Position numbers and translations under genes: made by a program. Under the pieces are notes generated by a model. It ran no database searches and was not told where the DNA came from. It worked only from the letters and a program-made list of their open reading frames with translations. This document shows, piece by piece, positions 1 to 8,241 of a DNA stretch of 11,349 nucleotides (position 1 is the stretch's first letter; the number at the start of each line of letters is the position of its first letter). The stretch comes from Acanthamoeba lenticulata. Its lineage: Eukaryota; Discosea; Longamoebia; Acanthamoebidae. The stretch spans positions 1 through 11,349 of the forward strand of contig NAVB01004823.1 of the NCBI GenBank assembly GCA_002179805.1. The letters are read 5' to 3'.

Positions 1-2340
1 GGCCGCCTCGTGCGGCTGGAGCTCCTGCCGCTGTCCGCCAACGCACCGCTCGCGTTAAACGACGACCTGTCCAAGCGGCCCGCCCGCGACATCGACATCG
101 TCGCCTCGGAGAAGCGGCTTCGCGCCACTCTCGGCCTCGTCCTCGCCGAGATTGAGCGCGTCGATGATGACAGTAGCAGCAGCCCTTCGAAGGCCTCGAC
201 GACGGCCCAGGCTCCGGCCCCCGCGGGGGAAACGGCCCAAGGCGCCACGAGCGACACAAGCGTACGCGCACTGATCGGAGCGAATCAGGCCGGAGCCGCG
301 CTGACGACGAGCACGCGAGAGCTGCGTGTGCGAAGCGAGCGCACAGTCTCGTCGGCCGATCATGACGAGGCCAAGCGGAACCGCAGCCTGTCGTCGAACG
401 CCAAGAAGAATTCGATCGACGCCATCGCCGGTCGGATGAACCTCGAGCTGCCGTCGGGCGGCCTCGGCTCGTCGGTCTCCTCACCCAGCGCGATCGCGTC
501 CGGCTCGGCCAGCCCGCCGCCGGACCTCAGCGCCGGCGCCTCGCCGTTGCCGCCGCGCAAGATCCTCACCCCGGAGGAGCGCACAGAGATGCTGCAGCAA
601 GAGTTCATCGACACCGAGGAGACCTACCTCAGGAGCCTCCAGAAACTCCACGACGTGCGTGCTCCTCTCTGCTAGCCCGTCCATGCGCCTGAGCTCTGGC
701 CACGCGACGTGTTTCTCACATTTAGAAATGGCGGTGCAGCACTTTGAGGCGCCTCTTATTGCCAGCGGGCTGCTCACGCCCGAGCAATGCGACACGCTCT
801 TCTCCAGGGTCCGCACGCAGTTGCTGGAGGTAATCATATTCTTTTATTATTTTCTTTATTTTCTTTATTTTCTTTATTTTCGAATTTTGGCTCATCCACC
901 CACGTGAAAACACAACCATCAGATCCACAAGCACTTGCTCGAGACCATCAAGAACCGCCCGCCCGGCGCGTCCTTCACCGATGGCCTGCTCGTCATCGCG
1001 CCCTACCTCAAAGTACCCAGCTCCTCTTTGAGTCTTTTCTCAATCGCTTGTGCCGCGCTCCTGTGTGGGTTGCTCATGTCCTTCATATGCGCGCGTCCAC
1101 ACAACCCAAACACAGTTGTACACAGAGTATGTGAATAACCACCCGGAGGCCATCAGCCTCCTCATCGAACTCAACGCCAACTCGAAGAAGTTTGCCGCTC
1201 TTCTTAAGGTACTCTCCTCGCCCCCATTGTCGTCAGCGGCGACTTGAGCACTTTGAAAGTGACAATTATATTAATGTGGAACGTGCGAGCAGCAAATTGA
1301 GACCAAGCCCGAGGTGGACTCGCAGGACCTGTCGTCTTACTTGATCCGGCCCATCCAGCGGCTTCCCCGATACGAGCTGCTCCTCCGGGTGCGGACCGAA
1401 CGCTGGCGGGACCTTTTAAGGTGGCTGCTGAGCTCACGACCATCAACAAACCAAAAAACAGGACATGGTCAAGTACACGACGGAGGAGACCGAGCACCTG
1501 AAGCTGAGCCGACTTCTCGAGGCCGTGAAGAAGGTCAACGAGCACCTCAACGAGGCCAAGCGCAAGCGCGACAACTCCACGAAGATGGCCGCCATCCAGT
1601 CCAACCTCATCCTGGGCAAGGCCAAAGGGGTATCGTGCTCTCTTTCCCGCTCTTTCAATCATTTTCATCATTTCCAATCAACTTTTTGCTCATGTTTACC
1701 GCGACGTGGGCCAATACTCGGGTGCAGTTCTCGCTGTTCTCGTCGCAGACGCGCACGTTCCTGCGGGACGACACGCTGCTCGTGAAGAAGGTCAAGAAGG
1801 AGAAGACGACGTTCACCAGGCACCACTTCTTCTTGTTCACCGACCTCCTCCTCGACACGGTCAAGACGCGCGAGGGCAAGTACAAGCTCACCCGCGTCTA
1901 CCCGCTGGCCGAGACCTCCTTCATGAAATACGAGGGCGAGTCTGGTGCGTGTCTGCTCCCTCCCCCAGACTCATGGGTTCTCCCTGAAGGGACGACGAGA
2001 CGGCTCATGCGGTGTTGCGCGCGCGCGCGGCTGTGCAGACACGGTGGCGCTGTTCCAGACGTCGTCGTCCGAGTCGGCGGTGGAGGACCTGACCCAAGCC
2101 ATCCACGTCAAGGCCGACCAGGGAGGCGACATTGACGGCTGGCTCCAGGAGACCCTCAAGGCCAAGGCCAACCGTACGGCTCTGCCTTCTCCCTCGCTCT
2201 CTTTCTCTTCTGAGGCCTCTTGCTCCTCCTTCTTCTCTCTTGCCTGACTCCAACGACGTCTCTTGCTTGCGCGTTCGAATGACCATCATGCAGAGCGCGT
2301 GGACGAGAGCCGAGAGGGAAGGTATCACGTGGTCCTGTAA
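1..2340 (+). CDS. RhoGEF (DH-PH) protein, 5' partial
   Basis: This is the 3' part of a guanine-nucleotide exchange factor for Rho-family GTPases. The frame is open at the left edge, so the start lies outside. Predicted exons: 1-654, 740-829, 923-1012, 1116-1208, 1293-1388, 1462-1629, 1728-1944, 2039-2173, 2294-2340 (TAA 2338-2340), giving 529 residues in the window. Residues 1-190 are Ser/Ala/Pro-rich and probably disordered. The DH domain spans about 198-395: it opens with EFIDTEETYLRSL, holds the signature LIRPIQRLPRYELLLR (CR3) and ends in the long helix with VKKVNEHLNE. Removing intron 1389-1461 restores the family spacing after ELLLR exactly. The PH domain (about 400-515) includes HHFFLFTDLLL and the C-terminal helix with GWLQETL. 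DH catalyses GDP release; PH usually supports membrane binding. The target GTPase cannot be told. Domain call is firm; the last exon and exact N-terminal context are less so. Confidence 0.9.
849..881 (+). repeat. 9-bp tandem repeat within RhoGEF intron
   Basis: The unit ATTTTCTTT is present three times in a row (849-857, 858-866, 867-875), followed by a partial fourth copy. It lies inside the predicted intron 830-922 and accounts for the odd Phe/Tyr/Leu runs seen when this stretch is translated. It is a pyrimidine-rich microsatellite; part could act as an extended polypyrimidine tract, though it sits about 40 bases from the acceptor. Confidence 0.85.
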
Positions 2341-2454
2341 GCGTCGGTCGTAGAAGGGGCTTGTATGAGTAGCAGCTCTGGCGCATTGAGCGATCGCGCT
2401 CCAGCATTCCAAGTACATATTATTGCAACGCATATTCGCATATAATAGAATGAT

Positions 2455-2466
2455 TTTATTAATAAA
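2455..2466. terminator. Palindromic bidirectional poly(A) signal
   Basis: The 12-base sequence TTTATTAATAAA is its own reverse complement, so the canonical AATAAA hexamer is read on both strands. On the plus strand it lies 120 bases after the RhoGEF stop. On the minus strand it lies 82 bases beyond the stop of the lysyl-oxidase gene, as a second signal after the one at 2502-2507. Use in cleavage is inferred. Confidence 0.6.
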
Positions 2467-2501
2467 TCAATCGAAAAAAATATGTATAAAAAAAGAGAAT
2501 G

Positions 2502-2507
2502 TTTATT
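2502..2507 (-). terminator. Poly(A) signal of LamG-LOX gene
   Basis: TTTATT on the plus strand reads AATAAA on the minus strand, 40 bases after the TGA of the lysyl-oxidase gene. It is the nearest canonical hexamer for that transcript. Confidence 0.55.
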
Positions 2508-2547
2508 GAATCAGTTGGCTGTACAGAGCAGCTGTGGCCGGACCCCC

Positions 2548-4350
2548 TCAAGGGTTGACGATGGTGAACGGAATCCAGAAGACGTTGTTGGTGTAGTCGG
2601 ACTCGGTGAAGGCGCGAGAGCCGTTGGTGACCGGGTTGATCTCGACGTAGAGCCAGTAGGAGCCCAGCGTGATGCCGGTGATGTCGATCCACTGGCAGTC
2701 GAGGTTGGCCGTGTAGACGTCCTGCCAGCCCACGCTGATGCCCTGGTTGTTGCAATCGTACTGGGGCAGCAGCGACCGCGAGCCTGTTGTAGCCACCACC
2801 ACAGAGAAGAAGACGGTTGGTTCTTTAGCGAGGCAATAATGAGAGCGCTGGCGAGCGAGTTGCCACGTACCAGTCCAGCCGGATACGGGCTCGAAATCTT
2901 CGAGGCAGAAGGCTTGCTTGCGGCCGACGCGCGTCAGCGTCCGGTTTTGCGAGTACAGCCTGACCAGACCGCCAGAGACGGTGTGAGACATTATCATGGA
3001 TGTTGATGCTGAAGACGCACCTGTAGTTGGCGTAACCACTGAAGTGGTAGTGCCGGTGGCACGGGTCATAGATGAAGCGGCCCGAGGCTGCCGGTGAGCC
3101 CAAAACCAGGTCGCTCGAACCAATGTTGGGGGTGGCTGCACCACACGTCCATTCAATGGTCGATTAGCTCGCGTACGCAATGGGAGGAGAGAGATGCCAA
3201 TGATGACGAACCTGTGTCGAAGCGGAGGAGCACGCGGCTGCCGGCGGCAGCGCAACCCTCGCGCACGGCACAGTCGGTGGAGAGGAAGGAGCGCTGCTCG
3301 ATGTACATGGTGGACTGGGCCCGGTTGGCATCGACGGTGATGTCGGGAAGCGAGCTTTGGCGCTTGTTCAGGCTGCCCTGCACCGGCACGCAACGGCTCT
3401 CGTTGCTGCAACCGGTGACGCAGGCGCGCGAGATGAGCGGAAGCCGGCCGCCTGCGACCGTGCTGGCAAACTTGGCGGGCGCGCGGCCGGTCTCGTCGAC
3501 AACGACAAAGTCGCCAGAGCTTCGCATGGCCCAATAGGCAGTGAGGCCAGCCAACGATTCGGCCGAAACGGGCTTGTCCCAGTCCGCAGCGATGTCGGCC
3601 TCTGATCTCTGTCGGTTCCACAGGCGAACCTCAGCCAGCTCGCCCACGAAGCCGGCCTCCTTGCCAAGGGAACGGCCGATGAGGAAGCCGTCGGTCGTGT
3701 AGAAGCGCTGCTGGCCTTTCTCTGGCCGATGCGCAACACGGACGCCGTTGACGTAGAGCGCGGAGCCATCGGCACCATAGGTGCCCGCGATGTGCGTCCA
3801 CTCGTTGAACGGGACCGACGCGCCGAGCCGTCCGTCGTAGGGCTGGCTGTCCATGAAGACCAACCGGTCGCCGTCGAGGATGAAGCCAAAGCCAAAGCCC
3901 TGACGTTCTGTGGGACGCGAGATAAGGGCGACAGGTTAGCCACGTTTATCGCGCTCATGAAGAAGCCAAAGTGATCTGCGGAAGGAGCCAATCGGGAAGC
4001 AGAGCCAAGTTGCGCCAGGGTCACAGCGATTCAAGAAGGCTCAACGTACCCAAGTGAAGGAAGTTACCAAGTACGGCCATCGCGTCGGGCTTGGTCGGGA
4101 ACGGCTTGATCCAGAACTCGAGCGTGAAGTCCTTGGGCTGGCTCCAGACGCCATTGCCGGCGTCAAGGTAGTTGGTGCCGTCGAACCTCACCGCGTAGCC
4201 CTCGCAGCCTCCGTTGAACGCTGCTCACGCAACCCGCCATGAGATGTCGGCCGGCCGTGGGTGGATGGTGATGAACATACCTTGGGACTGTGCAATAAGG
4301 GAAACGACTGCAATGCAGGCCAAAAGGAAGAAGTTGTTAAAGTGCCGCAT
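2548..4350 (-). CDS. Secreted LamG-like and lysyl-oxidase domain protein
   Basis: Predicted exons (minus order): 4350-4281, 4220-4068, 3907-3212, 3135-3021, 2959-2871, 2783-2548; 452 residues. Residues 1-24 form a signal peptide with hydrophobic core FFLLACIAVVSLIA, so the protein is probably secreted. Residues about 30-220 resemble a concanavalin-like LamG_3 fold (VRFDGTNYLDAG, LYVNGVRVA, GFVGELAEVRLWNR). Residues about 261-452 match lysyl oxidase: CHRHYH carries three copper ligands (H333, H335, H337), the FCLED segment follows K359, and Y398 lies in the DVYTANLDCQWID block. K359 and Y398 correspond to the Lys/Tyr pair that forms the LTQ cofactor in animal LOX. LOX oxidises peptidyl lysine to allysine for cross-linking; LamG may supply glycan or protein binding. 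A role in cell coat or cyst wall is only a guess. A second donor at 4049 would add six residues. The frame is open upstream to 4767, but the signal peptide and TATA box support the 4350 start. Confidence 0.88.
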
Positions 4351-4478
4351 CGTCGTTGTCTGACCGCCCGTAAGACAAAGTGGTGCGAGGTCCTCCGGCA
4401 GGGCTGTAAGGAAGCGCTGTAGTGTGTATTGCGGCGCTGTAAAGAGTGTAAGTGATGAAGCCGGCGTTCTCGCGAGGT

Positions 4479-4485
4479 CTTTATA
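4479..4485 (-). promoter_or_regulatory. TATA box of LamG-LOX gene
   Basis: On the minus strand this reads TATAAAG in a GC-rich setting. It lies about 130 bases before the predicted ATG at 4350, which would give a 5' UTR near 100 bases if transcription starts 30 bases downstream. It is the only clear TATA match in the divergent region facing this gene. Confidence 0.55.
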
Positions 4486-4892
4486 GCTCCAGGGCGTTGT
4501 GCGGGCTCGGGGGCGTCCCCGCACCAACCACGAGGCATTCGAGGGAGCGCGCCGTGGGGTAGCCAGGGGGAGGTCATGGAGGAGAGGCGAGAACAACACC
4601 AGCAAGAGCTGTGGAATTTCTTGATCACCAATCTTAACCGTTCTCGTGCTTCGAGCTCGCTCATCAGCATGAACTCTTCCGAAGACTGCGGGTAAGGCGA
4701 ACGGGCATTCATCGACGGCTTCTGTAGTCGTGCCATCAATGTCCATTGCGTGGCCGTCCCGCGGCACGGATCAAGTCGAGCTGCCGGATTTATCCCAGTT
4801 TTCTTGCACTTTCTTGCAACAACCACAACCCGTAACGGCTCTATCTGAGTGGCCAAAAGCGCGTGTGGGCTGCAGGTTCGAACTGGCCTCGT

Positions 4893-4910
4893 CTCCGTGG
4901 GCCCACGGAG
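4893..4910. promoter_or_regulatory. 18-bp perfect palindrome in divergent promoter
   Basis: CTCCGTGGGCCCACGGAG is a perfect inverted repeat with no spacer, centred at 4901/4902, 132 bases before the J-protein ATG. It may be a dimeric transcription-factor site. No factor is recognised. Confidence 0.4.
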
Positions 4911-5041
4911 GCACCTCGGTGGCCGCGGCAGGAGGAAGAAGAGGAGAGGACCAAAGAACGCGCATACCGCCCAATAAAAACCCGCCATTTTCGTTTTTTA
5001 TTTTATTTTATTTTTGAAAGGTTGTTGCGTGTTGCTGGACG

Positions 5042-5848
5042 ATGAGCGACTACTACACGCTGCTCGGGGTCAGCAAAGACGTCACTGGCGAGGAGCTGGT
5101 GAAAGCCTATCGTAAGGCGTCGCTCAAGTCGCACCCCGACAAGGGAGGCTCGCACGACAAGTGGACGGAGATTCACACCGGTGCGCTTCCCCCTCCTCCC
5201 TCCTCTGAAAGATTGGCTTTGGGGGGTTGTGCTGCTCATTCTGTGCACCAGCCTACACGGTCTTGAGCGACCCACAGCAGCGAACCCTCTATGACCGCTA
5301 TGGCCGGAAGCTGCAGGTGCGTAACACACACGCTTCTCTGGCAATGGTTGAGATGATGGGCTGAAAATGGGCGACGGCCGTGACACGAAGCCAAGCGTTG
5401 GCAGCAGTCTCGAGGTCGGGACAGAGCTCATCCTCCCGCTCGGGGTCGGCTGTGCGGTAAGTCCATCGAGCTGCCTGGGCGTGGATGGGCTGGAGAGATG
5501 GGAGGACCTAACTTCCCACGTTTCTGGTTCTTGGCCTGCGCTAGTTTGGCTTTCTGTTGGCCTTTCTCAACCTGGCCATCGGAGCGACGAGCAGCTTCTG
5601 CCTCGCCGCCTTCTTCGTCCTTCTGGGCGCCACCCGACTCCCCAGCGACAACCCCAGCACGACCAAGACCACCGTACCACCCGCCCTCAATACCACAAAG
5701 TTCGTTTGGGATCGTCCTGCCTGACACGACGCGCACGGCGCAGATTGGGATTGCGGCGCTGGCGGGCCTGATCTTCGGGGCTCTGCTCGGCCTGCTCGTG
5801 ATTGGCTTCTTCTCCTTTCTGTTCTCCCTCCTCTTCGGCTGGCTGTGA
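5042..5848 (+). CDS. J-domain (DnaJ/Hsp40) membrane protein
   Basis: A small Hsp70 co-chaperone. Predicted exons: 5042-5180, 5252-5316, 5391-5456, 5545-5673, 5744-5848 (TGA 5846-5848); 167 residues. The J domain occupies residues 4-66: YYTLLGV in helix I, AYRKASLKSHPDKGG with the catalytic HPD at 31-33, and AYTVLSDPQQRTLYDRYG in helices III-IV after the first splice. HPD stimulates Hsp70 ATPase. The rest has no G/F or zinc region but strongly hydrophobic segments: one or two spans at about 80-115 and one near 135-165 that runs to the C-terminus. The J domain probably faces the cytosol with the tail in a membrane; which membrane is unknown. The first two exons are secure. Exon 3 uses a weak acceptor (the only one found in frame), and the last intron could start at 5674 or 5704; both options keep the frame. 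No canonical poly(A) signal was seen before the next gene. Confidence 0.78.
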
Positions 5849-6024
5849 GCCCGCCTGCAAATGCACGATGTGTGTCCACATTTGGTAATCGACTGGCAGT
5901 TTCGTACACAATTGGGAAGAGACCACGAGTTTGGGTGGGGCTTCCTTTTTCGTCAACGAGTCCGTGTAGCCAACGTGCAGCCCTAAACTGGTGGACCCCA
6001 AAGAACATACAAGTGGCCAACACG

Positions 6025-7215
6025 ATGGAGGAGGACGGAGAGCCAGAGGAGTTCTTGGACCCAATCACCCTGTCCATCATGGTGCGTCTGTCTAAAAAGA
6101 CATCTGGCCCTTGCGCACACTGCTCCCGCCCAAACATGACCAGTTGGTTCGCTTGCAGGAGGAGGCCATGATGGCGCCATGCGGGCACTCCTTCTCCAAG
6201 GAGTCTGTCACCATGTGGCTGCGGCAGAACCATCCCTCGTGCCCCGTGTGCAAGGGTTCGCTGCTGGAAAAGCAGCTGGTGCCCAACTACGCGCTCCGCT
6301 CGGCCATAGAACGGTTCGACCCCTTTGCGCTCTCCACCTCATCCCTCTTCTTGCCGGAGATGAAGGGCAAGGAGCTCACACGTTGGTACCTTCCACCCTC
6401 AGATACCAGCAGCATCACGCGAGTGCTCCTGATCCGGTTCCCCCCCACCACGAGAGCACGTATTCTTGCCAGGCGCCTTGTCGCAGCCATGGGCTGACCC
6501 CTTTTGTTGTCGTTCTCGTTGTTGGTGGCACCTCAGACCAGTATTCGCTGCCTCCCGACCCGGTCAAGCCGCCCAAAGCTGCGGCGTTCAACTCGTCCGA
6601 AAGCAGCGGCGCTGAGCCCTCGGCCCCGGACATGATCGATATCGAGGCCGACATGCCTCCACCGTCACAACCACAGCCAGAAGCACCCCAGCCGGCGCCG
6701 GAGAACCAGGCCGGCTGCCTGGAGGAGCTGACTCGCGAGGCCCGTGAGGCTCCCCAGGGATGCTGCACGTGCATGTGCGAAGGCCCCGTCTACTGCTGCG
6801 CGACAGCCCATGACTACGAACAGGGCAGACAAACCCTCAAGCCGTGGCCCTGGTACGCACGTCCTCTCCACGCCCCTGGACGCGCATGGCATTTCGGCCA
6901 CAAACCAACCGAGAGAGCATTGGCTCATCCAGGTACAAGTCGCCGTCGGCCTTGTTCTGTATCTATTCTTATGGCACATCGAGCACGTACACGCGGCGTA
7001 CCGTGGCAAGCTTGTGCCTGCCTCTGCTAGCGCTAGCGTTGGTAGTCATTTGGGCACTCGAGATTGGCTTCGTTATATGCCTGTGGCTGGTGGGCTTTTT
7101 GCTCATCTCCCCCATATGGCTGATTGTGCGCGGCTTCGTGGAGGCTCTCTTCCCCGTGTTCTACCAGGACCACATCAAGCCCACCTGCTGGGATCAGACC
7201 TTTGGTTGCTACTAA
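6025..7215 (+). CDS. U-box E3 ubiquitin ligase with C-terminal membrane segments
   Basis: Predicted exons: 6025-6081, 6159-6381, 6537-6852, 6933-7215 (TAA 7213-7215); 292 residues. The U-box spans about 8-72: EFLDPITLSIM, then MAPCGHSFSKESVTMWL, CPVCKGSL and LVPNYALRSAIERF. The DPI in place of CPI and the lack of a full Cys/His ligand set fit a U-box rather than a RING, although C27, H29, C47 and C50 remain. U-boxes bind E2 enzymes and promote ubiquitin transfer. A Pro/Glu-rich linker follows (about 95-165), then a cysteine cluster at 169-181 (CCTCMCEGPVYCC). Two hydrophobic spans at about 223-241 and 243-264 form a likely hairpin before a short tail. The start is the first ATG in this frame and directly precedes the U-box. 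The donor at 6382 (GTTGGT) is unusual but the only one found that joins the frames without a stop. The J-protein stop lies 176 bases upstream on the same strand. Confidence 0.83.
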
Positions 7216-7235
7216 TCTTCTGTACTCTTCTTTGT

Positions 7236-8241
7236 TCATTCCTGGACTGCTATTTTGACACTGACCTCTCGTTTCTTCTTCTTGTTCTTGAGCACGGCGC
7301 TCACCTTGAGGAAGTAGACAATCTTGTAGTTGCCCTTCTTCTCGGTGAACGTTGGCGACAGGTCGGTGGGTAGCACAAAAGCGAGCTCTCCGCAGTAGAC
7401 ACCACCCTTCCAAAGGGGGAAGCACGGCGGGGTGTACTCTTGCGCATGGTAGACCTCTTCGCCCCGTTCTTTCAGCTTTCTCTGTTCAACAAAGCCCTTC
7501 TTGTTAAACTCGTACCTGCGGTGCAAAGCCAGTTGCGGTGTTAACGCATGAACTGCACATGAAAGCAACGACGTCTTACGTGGATGCCCGCTTGATCAGC
7601 TCCACTGAGATGGCCAGCACGGGCTTCTTGCTGCCATTCATCAACTCTACACCAATCTTGACCTGCTCTCCCACCGCGTACTGGCGCTTTGCCACTCCAG
7701 CAAGGATGATGGTCTTCTTCCTCTTGCCATCGTCCCTGGCCGAGAGGGGATAGTTGGCGATGCAGCCGGCCTTGTCCACCTCCACTGTTCGAAGTTCTTT
7801 GTAGGCGTCATAGGCCCCTTGGCTTCCAGATCTGCTTCTGCCTTTGCTTTTGGCGGTGGGCATGGAGGTGCTGAGCTGCGGGAGGGTGGGTCTGCTCTTC
7901 GGGATGGTGTCCCTGTGCGTGGCCCACTTTTGTCTGGACCTTGGACCAAGCGCGTTATCGTCCACTTCCTCCTGCTCCTTCTTTCTTCTTGCTCTTGGCT
8001 TCTCGAGCGTGAAGAGCTCCAATACACCAAACTCAGCCGAGATGGGGCGTCTTCTTGTTCGAGAAGTCTGTTGATGATCACTTTTGGAGTTGCTTGAGCG
8101 GTCGCGGTGTGTCTTTGGTCGTCGCTCGACCTCATCTCTGTGCTTCCAGGTTGCGTCCTTGTTGTGGTCGGTCGTCGAAAGCTGGGGCAGGGCGAGCGCT
8201 GGTGGAACCGGCCCTGTCCCTTTCCTACGCCGGGACTCCAT
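7236..8241 (-). CDS. Arrestin C-domain-like protein
   Basis: Two exons, 8241-7580 and 7515-7236 (TGA), encode 313 residues. The first ATG in frame is at 8241. Residues 1-150 are rich in Arg, Lys, Ser and Pro and look disordered, with possible nuclear-localisation or phospholipid-binding basic runs. Residues about 175-313 resemble the arrestin C-terminal beta-sandwich: YAVGEQVKIGVELMNGSKK, then PVLAISVELIKR, a middle strand region, and NYKIVYFLKVSAVL matching the family's 'Y-x-L-K-V' strand. The splice joins KRAST to YEFNKKGF in frame. Arrestin-fold proteins act as adaptors in receptor and membrane-protein trafficking. A normal arrestin N-lobe is not seen, so this is a single-lobe member, or the N-terminal part has diverged beyond recognition. 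No PPxY motif was noticed. The family call rests on strand pattern and is moderate. Confidence 0.65.

Larger units (their letters stand above)
2341..2547. other. Shared 3' region of convergent RhoGEF and LOX genes
   Basis: This 207-base gap lies between the RhoGEF stop on the plus strand and the lysyl-oxidase gene stop on the minus strand. It is markedly more AT-rich than the flanking coding DNA from about 2415 to 2510. I see only predicted 3' UTR and poly(A) signals here, with no coding potential. Confidence 0.7.
4351..5041. other. Divergent intergenic region, LOX and J-protein promoters
   Basis: This 691-base region separates two genes transcribed away from each other. It holds the TATA box at 4479-4485 for the minus gene, an 18-base palindrome at 4893-4910, a CCAAT at 4971-4975 running into an A-rich stretch, and a T-rich tract at about 4989-5017 just before the J-protein start. 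Minus-strand frames stay open across parts of it, but they resemble no family and I do not call them genes. Confidence 0.6.

Noticed and set aside
3908..4067. Extra coding exon inside the longest LOX-gene intron
   Set aside because: A minus-strand frame is open here, but joining the flanking exons directly restores LamG spacing and no splice pair supports an internal exon.
4351..4767. N-terminal extension of the LOX gene to an upstream ATG
   Set aside because: The frame is open, but the extension looks like no domain, would bury a good signal peptide, and spans the TATA box at 4479-4485.
4835..4892. tRNA gene suggested by a GGTTCGAA T-loop-like string
   Set aside because: The five bases on each side of the would-be T loop do not pair, and no acceptor or anticodon stem could be formed around it.
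4188..4988. Separate minus-strand gene of about 266 residues
   Set aside because: It overlaps the LOX signal-peptide exon and the divergent promoter in another frame and shows no recognisable domain.
5744..6081. Fusion of the J protein and U-box into one gene
   Set aside because: The J-protein frame ends in a clear TGA at 5846-5848 after a complete hydrophobic tail, and the U-box has its own ATG at 6025 just before the domain.
6382..6497. Alternative end of the U-box protein by reading through the second intron
   Set aside because: It would give a short tail ending at 6497 and leave the strongly coding downstream exons without a start; the CCTCAG acceptor at 6536 has a good polypyrimidine tract.
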